Assembly (NCBI RefSeq): GCF_022014595.1
Contig: NZ_CP091740.1
Coordinates: 3,956,200 to 4,020,199, forward strand
Length of the DNA stretch: 64,000 nucleotides
Reading direction: 5' to 3'
Source of the DNA: Solitalea lacus
GTDB taxonomy: Bacteria; Bacteroidota; Bacteroidia; Sphingobacteriales; Sphingobacteriaceae
The translations under genes were made by a program, and so were the position numbers. This document shows positions 1-7,388 of the stretch, one piece after another; the first letter of the stretch is position 1; each line of letters opens with the position of its first letter. Under the pieces are notes generated by a model, which worked only from the letters and a program-made list of their open reading frames with translations, searched no databases and had not been told where the DNA came from.

Positions 1-1
1 A

Positions 2-616
2 CCGTATCCGTTTACCATACCAGGGCTATTGTCGGTAACAGGCAATACAGCCACTTCCAGTGCAGGAGTAGACTATAAAAATTATTGGTACTATTTCTAT
101 GATTTAAGCGTAAAACCTCTGGGATGTATTAGCGAACGTTCATCAACTGATGTAATTAACCTGACAATAGAAGAAAAGAATGGCGTGCTGTTCTCAAATT
201 CATTGGTGTCCAATCAATGGTTTTTAAATGGAAGTCCCATTGAAGGGGCTACCTCAAACACCTATACACCTTCATATACCGGAACCTATACTGTTAAATT
301 GATTGATAGTTGCACGGCTACTTCTAATGAACTATTTTTTAGTCTCCCTTTTGTACCTTCTGATATCGGATTAAAATTATATCCGGTTCCATCAGATGAT
401 TTTTTGAATGTAAAGTTTAACGTTTGGGAGCCCAATGATGTACATATAAGTATTATCAATTCAATTGGACAGATCTTTTATACGGAGTCGTTGACGAACT
501 ACAGTGGCCCAGTTAGTCGTGAATATGCCTTGGATGGACTAAGTTCAGGAATTTACTACACGCAAATTGTTATTGGCAAAAAATCTTATGGGTCGCCTTT
601 TTCAATTACTAAATAA
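2..616 (+). CDS. C-terminal part of a secreted protein with a type IX secretion sorting domain (5'-truncated)
   Basis: The frame is open to the left edge of the window, so this is the end of a larger gene whose start is not visible. The visible part (about 204 residues) contains an Ig/PKD-like segment (SNQWFLNGSPIEGATSNTYT then a GTYTV strand). It ends in a roughly 75-residue C-terminal domain with the pattern LKLYPVPSDDFLNVKF ... GLSSGIYYTQI, typical of T9SS type A sorting domains. Such proteins are exported by Sec, cross the outer membrane through the type IX system, and are released or anchored at the surface. The catalytic or adhesive part is outside the window, so no specific function can be given. 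A TTG at 29 is an internal codon and probably not a start. Confidence 0.75.
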   Translation, partial: PYPFTIPGLLSVTGNTATSSAGVDYKNYWYYFYDLSVKPLGCISERSSTDVINLTIEEKNGVLFSNSLVSNQWFLNGSPIEGATSNTYTPSYTGTYTVKLIDSCTATSNELFFSLPFVPSDIGLKLYPVPSDDFLNVKFNVWEPNDVHISIINSIGQIFYTESLTNYSGPVSREYALDGLSSGIYYTQIVIGKKSYGSPFSITK

Positions 617-1510
617 AAACTTTTGCCTGACCGGCAATTGCAACGTACCACCAATAATCCCCCTGTAACCTATTTTAAAAGTCCTAATTAGGGCCTTCCT
701 ATTTTTTTTGTTTTTTTTGAAACTATTTAAAAAAACAGTCGTAAAAAGAACCTGTACGAAAAAATAAAAACACCTATTCTGGAGATAGTTACAAAATAAT
801 TCTATCTACTTATATTTTTATCTTATCACTATACTGATTTACTCCTCAGTAAGCATACTCACCATATAAGTTTATTTTAAGCTTTTATACAATTGTATTA
901 AGCTACTACTTAACTCAAAAAAGATTAGTTGTTTACACAGCTATTTTTTCTTGTGCCATAATTTATTGACCTTTTGACCTTCTAACAAATTGAATGAATC
1001 AGTAGAAAATTGAATCGAAAAGGTATTAGATATAAGGCGCAATTCAATTTTATTCGAAAAGAGAATCATTATCCACTTGAACAAGCCCCAAAAGGCTAAA
1101 ATATAATCATAGCATAGATTATATGATTGATGAAAAAGCCCTATTAATCAAAGCTTTTTATTTATCAATAGGATTAAAATATTGACATTCTACTCTCAAA
1201 ATCAACTCAACAGTCTAATTATTAATCATTTATTAAAACTTTTAAGAGATACAAAAACCCCGAATCGGGAATCATATTCCACACTTTCCCCAATATCATT
1301 TCCTGCAATTCCCCATATGTTCATACATATAACTCAAAATCAACCAGTTAAATAAAATTGTAAAATTTATAATACACAAGTTAATCTTAATCTTGAGTTA
1401 TTTTTTATAGTAATTCCCACAAATAAAATAAATAGATCTTTTATAACTGCTCCTCAAAAGAACAGACTTATTAACTGGGAACTGAACCATTCACCTTTGT
1501 TTTTTTTCGA

Positions 1511-1526
1511 TGGCATATGAGTTGCA
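1511..1526 (+). promoter_or_regulatory. Sigma-54 (RpoN) -24/-12 promoter
   Basis: The sequence reads TGGCAT-N5-TTGCA, one base from the RpoN consensus TGGCAC-N5-TTGCA. The invariant GG and GC dinucleotides are correctly spaced. It shares the 16-mer GAGTTGCAAATTTTCT (1519-1534) with the second beta-helix gene's promoter. Predicted transcription start is about 1537, giving a leader of roughly 335 nt. Confidence 0.7.
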
Positions 1527-1590
1527 AATTTTCTTGCCGAATGTGGGTACTAAACCGAATAAACCAAAAACCTGCCTTCAATTAACTTTC

Positions 1591-1604
1591 CGCTCTCTCT
1601 CAAA
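1591..1604 (+). promoter_or_regulatory. CGCTCTC leader element
   Basis: CGCTCTCTCTCAAA lies about 54 nt after the predicted start of transcription and 283 nt before the ATG at 1874. Near-identical elements sit 280 nt before the ATG at 6146 and 284 nt before the ATG at 4867 (minus strand). The role is unknown. Position and sequence conservation argue for a DNA or RNA regulatory element. Confidence 0.4.
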
Positions 1605-1680
1605 TAATTATTCACAACAAAGTGATGAATAATGTTAAGCATGGGAAAAGCCAGGAGGTAGAAATATGCCCAGCAATAAA

Positions 1681-1770
1681 ACTATGCTAGCATAACATAA
1701 TAAGACTTATTGTAGAAGTTATTGTAAATAACCTTAATGAAAGGAGGCTCAGTAGAAAAGAGTATGAATT
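1681..1770 (+). promoter_or_regulatory. Conserved part of the 5' leader (AAAGGAGGC block)
   Basis: Three short blocks are shared with the leader of the gene at 6146: ACTATGCTAGCATAACATAA (1681-1700), GAAAGGAGGC (1739-1748) and AAAGAGTATGAATT (1757-1770). The last contains an ATG that opens a 21-codon frame ending at TAG 1827-1829. The AAGGAGG is 16 nt from that ATG, too far for an ordinary Shine-Dalgarno, and the spacing differs from the second leader by two bases. A conserved leader peptide that includes the AAGGAGG block is therefore unlikely. Confidence 0.4.
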
Positions 1771-1873
1771 CAATTAATGTGATGGAAAGTTTCCTTCAAT
1801 TACAACAAACCAAAACCTCAAGCAAGTAGCTTGAAATATTAATTAAAATCTGAAAACCAAAAAAATTCATAGT

Positions 1874-3580
1874 ATGCATAAGAAATTTTTTAATTTAAAC
1901 CTGACCAAAAACCAAATAGCTGCATTTACCCTTTTAACTGCTTTTAGCTTTACATCATTAGTTTCATGTAAAGAAGATGAAGCAATTACCCCAACAGAAC
2001 AACAAAGTGAAGCAACAGTTCAAGAAACCAGCCCACAAGTTGAGGCCTTAACAACTACAACTACTGCATTGGATGTGCGTGTTGACTTTGGCGGTAGCAC
2101 TCTGGCAACAAAATACAATAGTGGTTCTATTGCTGTTGGAACAAAAACTCTAGCTGATTTTAATAGTGGAGCGGCGACCAAAGTTACGCTTGCAACTGTT
2201 GAACCCTTCGCTGGTACTTATACAAACTCGCAAACCTATTCGTCAACCTTAGGTTTTGCTCAAGCTGCTGCAGTTGATGCTGGCTACGGAAACACTACTT
2301 CTCGCACCCGTGCAGTACTGGAACTTGCAAATCTTGATCCTGCAACTGAATACAACTTATCGTTCTTCGCTTCAAGAGTGGGCGTAAACAGTACTACCAG
2401 CTTAGAAACTCAGTACAAAGTTATTGGAGCTAGTACTCAAACTTTATTACTTGAGGCAGCGAACAACACTTCAAAAGTTGTTACTACACAAGCTATAAAA
2501 CCAAATTCATCAGGTAAAATCCGGATTGAAGTTTCTAAAGGTTCAAAAAACAACATCTCATCGGGTTCTTACTGGTTAAACTCAATGAAAGTTGTAAGCA
2601 TTGCAGCTCCAACTGAGCCTACTGCGCCTACTGCGCCTACTGCTCCTACTGAGCCTACTGCTCCTACTGCTCCTACTGCTCCTACTACTCCTACAAACCC
2701 GTCATACAACTATTTAGTTAAGACTGTGTCAGAGTTAAAAGCAGCGGCTTCAAAAGCAACCAGCGGACAAGTGATTTACGTAGATAATAGTGCTCAAATC
2801 GACTTCACTGGTCAGGGTACATTGAAAATCCCTGGCGGAGTAACTTTAATGAGTGGTCGTGGTGATAACGGTGCTTTGGGAGGTATGATCTACACTACAA
2901 GCCTTTCACATGGTATCTTAATCCAAGCTGGTGGAACAAATGTTAAGGTAGTAGGTTTACGTGTTCGCGGTGGGTCAACTGGCACAAGCGGTAGCTCAAC
3001 TTATAACCGTGGTATTTATACTTCTTTCAGCAACCTTGAGGTATCTAATTGTGAGATCTTTGGCTGGAACCATGCAGGTGTTTACTTGTCAGGCGGTGCA
3101 AGCAATATTTATATTCACCACAACTATTTCCACCACAACCAACAAGATGGCTTAGGTTATGGCGTCTCAATGACCAAGGCTTATGCTAAGATTGAGTATA
3201 ACTACTTCAACTACAACCGTCACTGTATCGCAGGTTCAGGTATAGCTGGATCAGGTTATGAAGCGGCTTACAACGTGGTAATGCCAAATACGAGCGCTAC
3301 TTGGGCACACTCATTCGACATGCATGGAGACGGTGGCGACGGAGCTCAGTACACTGCAGGTGATTATGTAAACATTCACGACAACACCTTCTACAATGGT
3401 AAGTTCCATGCAATTACCGTGCGCGGTACTCCTAAGCAAGGTACTACCATTAAGAACAACAAGTTTGTGCATGCATCACAATCAGCAGCATTAAACTTAT
3501 ATGCGACTAACAATACCATTTCAACCAACACCTATGGTATTGCTACTCCAACTTTAAATCCAGGTCCTGCTACTATGTAA
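1874..3580 (+). CDS. Parallel beta-helix (pectate-lyase-like) lipoprotein with an accessory beta-sandwich domain
   Basis: The protein has 568 residues. A lipoprotein signal peptide ends in the lipobox LVSC (Cys32), so it should be lipid-anchored at the envelope, possibly at the surface. Residues about 66-242 form a putative carbohydrate-binding beta-sandwich (VDFGG start, ATEYNLSFFASR, LNSMKV end). Residues 245-275 are a Pro/Thr linker made of PTA/PTE units. Residues about 279-568 are a right-handed parallel beta-helix of the pectate-lyase type (NCEIFGWNHAGVYL, YIHHNYFHHNQQDGLGYG, HSFDMHG). This fold acts on acidic polysaccharides as lyase or epimerase, but the substrate here is not known. 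Beside an exopolysaccharide locus predicted to make a uronic-acid polymer, a role in trimming or modifying that polymer is an inference. Paralogue of the gene at 6146; both end in NPGPxxM. Confidence 0.8.
   Translation: MHKKFFNLNLTKNQIAAFTLLTAFSFTSLVSCKEDEAITPTEQQSEATVQETSPQVEALTTTTTALDVRVDFGGSTLATKYNSGSIAVGTKTLADFNSGAATKVTLATVEPFAGTYTNSQTYSSTLGFAQAAAVDAGYGNTTSRTRAVLELANLDPATEYNLSFFASRVGVNSTTSLETQYKVIGASTQTLLLEAANNTSKVVTTQAIKPNSSGKIRIEVSKGSKNNISSGSYWLNSMKVVSIAAPTEPTAPTAPTAPTEPTAPTAPTAPTTPTNPSYNYLVKTVSELKAAASKATSGQVIYVDNSAQIDFTGQGTLKIPGGVTLMSGRGDNGALGGMIYTTSLSHGILIQAGGTNVKVVGLRVRGGSTGTSGSSTYNRGIYTSFSNLEVSNCEIFGWNHAGVYLSGGASNIYIHHNYFHHNQQDGLGYGVSMTKAYAKIEYNYFNYNRHCIAGSGIAGSGYEAAYNVVMPNTSATWAHSFDMHGDGGDGAQYTAGDYVNIHDNTFYNGKFHAITVRGTPKQGTTIKNNKFVHASQSAALNLYATNNTISTNTYGIATPTLNPGPATM
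2609..2695 (+). repeat. In-frame 9-bp tandem repeat coding for a Pro-Thr-Ala/Glu linker
   Basis: About nine copies of a 9-bp unit (CCTACTGCT and variants with GCG, GAG or ACT) encode the interdomain linker of the beta-helix lipoprotein. Such tracts often vary in copy number between strains. Confidence 0.8.
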
Positions 3581-3603
3581 TAATAGGATATAAGTAAAAA
3601 GTT

Positions 3604-3634
3604 AAAAAAACCGGGTTATTGGCCCGGTTTTTTT
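3604..3634 (+). terminator. Intrinsic terminator after the first beta-helix gene
   Basis: AACCGGG-ttattgg-CCCGGTT forms a GC-rich stem followed by a run of T, 25 nt after the stop codon. Confidence 0.9.
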
Positions 3635-3765
3635 CATTTTATACCTTTTGGATCGTCCTTCCTTATAATCTTCAGTTCACTATCGTTGACTTATCAACTC
3701 CATCTTGTGATTCGAATACGGATGTTTACTCTTAAACGCTTGAACAATTTGCTTCATTTTCTGAA

Positions 3766-3942
3766 CTATTTTTTAACATGAGATTCCATAACCAATTCTA
3801 ACAGTACTGGCCCACCTTTGGCATTTGCTTTCTAAGCCTCGGAATAACCGAACCATTTTTACAACTTATCAGTAGAAATCACTCCAAACATTTCTATTCC
3901 AAACTTAACCGCCAAATCTGCAAAGTCTTTGTGCCACCAAAG
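3766..3942 (-). pseudogene. Decayed C-terminal fragment of a thiamine-pyrophosphate enzyme
   Basis: Translating the minus strand from 3942 gives WWHKDFADLAVKFGIE..., one in-frame stop, a short KWFGYSEA stretch, a second stop, then KANAKGGPVLLELVMESH and a final stop. The DFAxLAxxFGI block followed about 30 residues later by (K/A)xxA(x)KGGPVLLELV resembles the C-terminal TPP-binding domain of acetolactate-synthase/pyruvate-oxidase-type proteins. In-frame stops and the missing upstream portion indicate a remnant. The rest of the gap from 3635 to 4036 shows no gene. This is recognition by eye and could be chance. Confidence 0.4.
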
Positions 3943-4036
3943 TTATTTAGAACGGCTTGGATTGTTCTCCATCATTTGTACATGCAGGGGCAGGGCAACG
4001 TAAAGCCATCGATTATTTACTCAACTGGGCTGATAC

Positions 4037-4867
4037 TTAATCATTCGTAACAGAAGCATCATCAGTATGATTATCTGTTTTAGTTTTCAGACTTATTGAG
4101 GAAAAATCGACATTCTGGCCAAGTTTTGTTTTATTGTTAAATTGAATTTTGAACCTAATTTTGATATTTGAATAGTTGCTCAAACTTGCATAAGTTGGTT
4201 GATAGACTTCTGTTTGAGGGTTTTCAGTAACAGAGGTGACAACCGGGGCCTTAGTTGGAGGAGCGGTAGTTATACAACCTGGTTGATTTATACCAGTGCC
4301 TAATAATACCACCTTAAAGGTTTTCAATAGAATTCGAATATCTGTTGCCATACTTGCGTTTTCAACGTACCAAATATCATAAGAAAGCTTTTGATCCCAG
4401 GTCAATGAATTTCTACCGTTCACCTGAGCCCAGCCAGTAATTCCAGGAAGCACGTTTTGTCTGCACTTTTGCGTATCATCACTAAACAGCAAATATTCCC
4501 TCATTAATGGCCGAGGGCCAACAATACTCATTGTTCCTAAAATAACATTGAATAATTGCGGGGTCTCATCTAGAGATGTTTTTCTAATAAATTCCCCAAT
4601 TTTGGATAATCGAATCTCATCGGGGAGGAGTTTACCTTCTTTGTCACGAGCATTGCTCATTGTCCTGAATTTAATCATCTTAAAGGGCTGTTCATACCTA
4701 CCAGGTCTGGATTGAACAAAGAATGGATTACCTTTCAGTACGATCATTAAAAGGATGGAAAGTAAAATAAAAACAGGTGCTAATACAATGCATGCAGGTA
4801 TTGCAATGGCAAGATCGAGAGCGCGTTTAGATAGAGAATAATTCATGGATAAAAGTTTAAGGTTCAC
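4037..4867 (-). CDS. Priming phosphoglycosyl transferase (bacterial sugar transferase family)
   Basis: The protein has 276 residues. It fits the small monotopic phosphoglycosyl transferases (PglC/WecP-like, Pfam Bac_transf). There is one hydrophobic membrane segment (about 17-43), the KFRTM motif (66-70), the catalytic Asp-Glu dyad in SLDETPQ (D100-E101), then SIVGPRPL and PGITGWAQVNGRN. It transfers a sugar phosphate from a UDP-sugar to undecaprenyl phosphate at the inner membrane, the first step of a Wzx/Wzy repeat unit. The main exopolysaccharide operon has no such enzyme, so this one probably primes it. Residues 200-276 are an unusual low-complexity Thr/Ser/Asn tail. A second ATG at codon 8 is also possible. 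The leader upstream carries the CGCTCTC element. Confidence 0.9.
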   Translation of the reverse strand: MNLKLLSMNYSLSKRALDLAIAIPACIVLAPVFILLSILLMIVLKGNPFFVQSRPGRYEQPFKMIKFRTMSNARDKEGKLLPDEIRLSKIGEFIRKTSLDETPQLFNVILGTMSIVGPRPLMREYLLFSDDTQKCRQNVLPGITGWAQVNGRNSLTWDQKLSYDIWYVENASMATDIRILLKTFKVVLLGTGINQPGCITTAPPTKAPVVTSVTENPQTEVYQPTYASLSNYSNIKIRFKIQFNNKTKLGQNVDFSSISLKTKTDNHTDDASVTND

Positions 4868-5786
4868 ATATGCAGTAATGTTATGGTATCAATTAATCTG
4901 GATACATCATCAGTACGAAATCCTGAGTAAATTGGCTCTTAAACAGAAGTGACGCAAAGAAATTGGATAAAAAACGGCTTTATCTTTAGGATGTTTAATG
5001 AGGAAAGGATCATTCCAGGATGATGATCTCTTTATCTGAGAAGTAAAATACCGATGGATCGTGCATAGACCCGTGGATCGAATTCCAATTATAGGAAACG
5101 ACCTATTTAAAGTAAAAAAAGCTACTTTTTTTACTTTTGAGAGAGAGAGCGTAAACATAGATAATCAGTATAAATACTACATGCTTTTTAATCCATTTTC
5201 TGATTATTTAAACTAAACAAAATGACTAGTCACATATCCTCTATGATTTAGGACATAGTTCAAATTACAAATATTATACCGTGAATTTAAGGTTCTTATA
5301 AAAGAAACAGACCATTATGAAATAAAATAGTCAATTATTTTATTAACCTAAAAAACATAAACTTTAAATAATCTGACATAAATGAATCATGTCTCTTCAG
5401 ATAAATGAACACTATTGTACACACTGGTGGATAATACTCTAAAAGGTTATTGGATCTCTTTATCATTTAATTCGAATTGATTAAAATCAATAATTGACCT
5501 AACTCTTACTTATGGATTTATCATATAATGATGAGAGTCAAAAAATCTCACATTGAGTTTTATATTCCCCCATTTCCACAAAAAAATTAGAATGATGACC
5601 AAATATCTAAAGGCAGATCAACAAGTTAAATCAAAATTATGAATTTCATAAAAACTACATAAACAGTAAGTTTTAATTAAATTATCTACCCCACCAACAA
5701 AGAATATAAATGAAAATCATTTAAACCTTTCGTTATGGACTAGAAAATTAACTCATAATCCATTCATTATTAGTCTATTTTGGCAT
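4868..5786. other. Divergent intergenic region
   Basis: This AT-rich region lies between the minus-strand priming transferase and the plus-strand sigma-54 promoter at 5787. The right part shows no gene, repeat or recognisable site. The left 290 bp is the transferase leader. A frame of 82 codons at 4910-5158 (minus) has no family-like features and is probably not a gene. Confidence 0.6.
5136..5153 (-). promoter_or_regulatory. CGCTCTC leader element before the priming transferase
   Basis: On the minus strand the sequence is TACGCTCTCTCTCTCAAA. Its CGCTC begins 284 nt before the ATG at 4867, almost the same distance as in the two beta-helix leaders (283 and 280 nt). No sigma-54 -24/-12 element is seen at the matching upstream distance, so the promoter itself differs. 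Confidence 0.4.
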
Positions 5787-5802
5787 TGGCACCCGAGTTG
5801 CA
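5787..5802 (+). promoter_or_regulatory. Sigma-54 (RpoN) -24/-12 promoter
   Basis: The sequence TGGCACCCGAGTTGCA matches the RpoN consensus TGGCAC-N5-TTGCA exactly. It shares a 16-mer (5795-5810) with the promoter at 1511. The predicted leader is about 335 nt. Confidence 0.8.
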
Positions 5803-5865
5803 AATTTTCTCCGCGGAAATAAACGGGCAAAAAACATTGACTTAATGTTTCCAACACGCTTTCCA

Positions 5866-5874
5866 CGCTCCTCT
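5866..5874 (+). promoter_or_regulatory. CGCTC(C)TCT leader element
   Basis: CGCTCCTCT lies about 53 nt after the predicted transcription start and 280 nt before the ATG at 6146. It is the counterpart of the element at 1591. Confidence 0.35.
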
Positions 5875-5979
5875 AAATTTATTTAATACGATTAGTCCTT
5901 ATGGAAGTATAAGAAAACTATGCTCTCTTTTATGTAGCAGGTTAAAATTATGCAGGTCAATCGTGTAGCCTTGCACTAT

Positions 5980-6057
5980 ACTATACAAGCATAAGATAAG
6001 TGTGTGGAATTAGATTTAAACTTTTAAGAAAGGAGGCGAAAACAAAGAGCATGAATT
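5980..6057 (+). promoter_or_regulatory. Conserved part of the 5' leader (AAAGGAGGC block)
   Basis: The blocks ACTATACAAGCATAAGATAA (5980-5999), GAAAGGAGGC (6028-6037) and AAAGAGCATGAATT (6044-6057) repeat those of the leader at 1681-1770. The ATG in the last block opens only a 12-codon frame. Confidence 0.4.
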
Positions 6058-6145
6058 TAAGTACTTCCATTTATGAAACCGACTATTAAAAGATTCGATT
6101 AACAATCAATTCCAAAATCAAAAATTAAAAAACAAACAAACCAAA

Positions 6146-7267
6146 ATGCGTAAGATTTTTTTTAAATTAAACCAAAATAACCAAAAAACAACAGTGCTTT
6201 CGTTATTAATAGCATTTAGCTTCACTTCTTTAATTTCTTGTAAACAGGATGAGGCAATTACTCCAAAAGATGACGTTGCAATTGTGACTCCGGGAGACAC
6301 TATTATTTCAGGAATTCCACCAGCAACGCCTGTACCGACTCCCCCACCTTCGACAACAGAGCCGACAACTCCGCCAAGTAGTGGATCTTATAACTATTTG
6401 GTAAGCACTTATGACCAACTAAAATCAGCATTAAGCAAAGCGACTTCTGGCCAAGTAGTTTATGTTGCAGACAATGCAGAAATCAATATGACTGACAAAG
6501 GTACATTAACAGTACCGGCTGGAGTAACTTTAAAAAGTGGGCGCGGTAAAACCAGCTCAACTTTAGGCGGCCTAATTTATACTACCAACATTGCCCATGG
6601 CATTATGCTCAAGGCAGGTGGAACTGGTGTTAAATTCATTGGCTTACGTGTTCGAGGAGCCTCTACTGGAACTAGCGGAAGTTCTACTTATTGCCGTGGA
6701 ATTTATTCAAATTACTCAAATTTAGAGGTTGATAATTGTGAGATCTATGGATGGAATCATGCCGGTATTTATTTAGCTGATGGCGCATATAACTCCTATA
6801 TCCACCACAGTTACTTTCACCATAATCAACAAAATGGTTTAGGATACGGAGTTAGCATGAGCAAAGCTACTGCTAAAATCATGTATAACTATTTTGATTA
6901 TAACCGCCATGCTGTTGCGGGTTCAGGTATTGCAGGTTCCGGTTATGAAGCAGCCTACAATGTAGTACTTTCTCATGCAACCGCACACTCATTTGACATG
7001 CATGGCTACGGAGGAGATGGCTCTCAATATGTAGCTGGAGATTATGTAAAGATTCATGACAACATTTTTTTCATGACAGCTTACAGAGCTATTACCGTTC
7101 GTGGTACTCCTACGCAAGGTGTTTACATTTCAAACAATAAGTTTGCTCACAAATCTGAGGCATCGGCGCTGAATATATTCAGCTCTTCATCCAAAGTGTT
7201 TATCGGTACCGGAAATACTTACAATACTTCAATAGCAACTGTAAATCCAGGCCCATCAAGTATGTAA
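6146..7267 (+). CDS. Parallel beta-helix (pectate-lyase-like) lipoprotein
   Basis: The protein has 373 residues. A lipoprotein signal peptide ends in LISC (Cys32), followed by a Pro/Thr-rich linker (about 46-83) and a right-handed parallel beta-helix (84-373). The helix carries the same signatures as its paralogue at 1874 (NCEIYGWNHAGIYL, HSYFHHNQQNGLGYG, AHSFDMHG) and the same C-terminal NPGPSSM. It lacks the accessory beta-sandwich of the paralogue. The likely role is a secreted or surface lyase or epimerase acting on an acidic polysaccharide, inferred from the fold and from the adjoining exopolysaccharide locus. It is transcribed from its own sigma-54-like promoter at 5787 and ends at a terminator shared with the convergent operon. 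Confidence 0.8.
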   Translation: MRKIFFKLNQNNQKTTVLSLLIAFSFTSLISCKQDEAITPKDDVAIVTPGDTIISGIPPATPVPTPPPSTTEPTTPPSSGSYNYLVSTYDQLKSALSKATSGQVVYVADNAEINMTDKGTLTVPAGVTLKSGRGKTSSTLGGLIYTTNIAHGIMLKAGGTGVKFIGLRVRGASTGTSGSSTYCRGIYSNYSNLEVDNCEIYGWNHAGIYLADGAYNSYIHHSYFHHNQQNGLGYGVSMSKATAKIMYNYFDYNRHAVAGSGIAGSGYEAAYNVVLSHATAHSFDMHGYGGDGSQYVAGDYVKIHDNIFFMTAYRAITVRGTPTQGVYISNNKFAHKSEASALNIFSSSSKVFIGTGNTYNTSIATVNPGPSSM

Positions 7268-7287
7268 ATACACAGCTATTAGGAATA

Positions 7288-7319
7288 GTAAAAAACCGGT
7301 TTGAGACCGGTTTTTTACT
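7288..7319. terminator. Bidirectional intrinsic terminator
   Basis: AAAAACCGGT-ttgag-ACCGGTTTTTT is a symmetrical stem with A and T runs on either side, placed between the convergent genes ending at 7267 (plus) and 7389 (minus). Confidence 0.9.
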
Positions 7320-7388
7320 ATTTAACCACCATCTGAATCATATCATCATTACGTCTTCAAAAGGCTTTTCCTATTTATAATAATTTTA

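Larger units (their letters stand above)
617..1873. other. Long AT-rich intergenic region with promoter and leader of the next gene
   Basis: This stretch of about 1.26 kb has no convincing reading frame. Its right third carries the sigma-54-like promoter at 1511-1526 and a long 5' leader for the beta-helix lipoprotein gene. The left two thirds (617-1500) is very AT-rich, and I see no gene, tRNA or clear repeat in it. Sigma-54 promoters need an upstream activator site, and this region would be the place to look, but no dyad could be picked out by eye. Confidence 0.6.

Noticed and set aside
1610-1710. Cyclic-di-GMP (GEMM) riboswitch in the beta-helix leader
   Set aside because: A GGAAAAGCC...GGAGGTAG stretch looked suggestive, but the conserved GEMM core and pairing are absent.
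2609-2695. CRISPR-like array
   Set aside because: The 9-bp repeats are in frame and code for a Pro-Thr linker; no spacers exist. No CRISPR array was seen elsewhere in the window.
3993-4040. Short plus-strand peptide GQRKAIDYLLNWADT before a stop
   Set aside because: It reads like a protein end but the frame is closed a few codons upstream; a minus-strand remnant in the same gap is more convincing.
4910-5158. 82-codon minus-strand frame before the priming transferase
   Set aside because: No signal, domain or composition typical of a protein, and it overlaps the leader with the CGCTCTC element.
5200-5245. Sigma-54 promoter for the priming transferase on the minus strand
   Set aside because: At the expected distance the sequence is TGTGAC-N5-ATTTT, lacking both invariant GG and GC.
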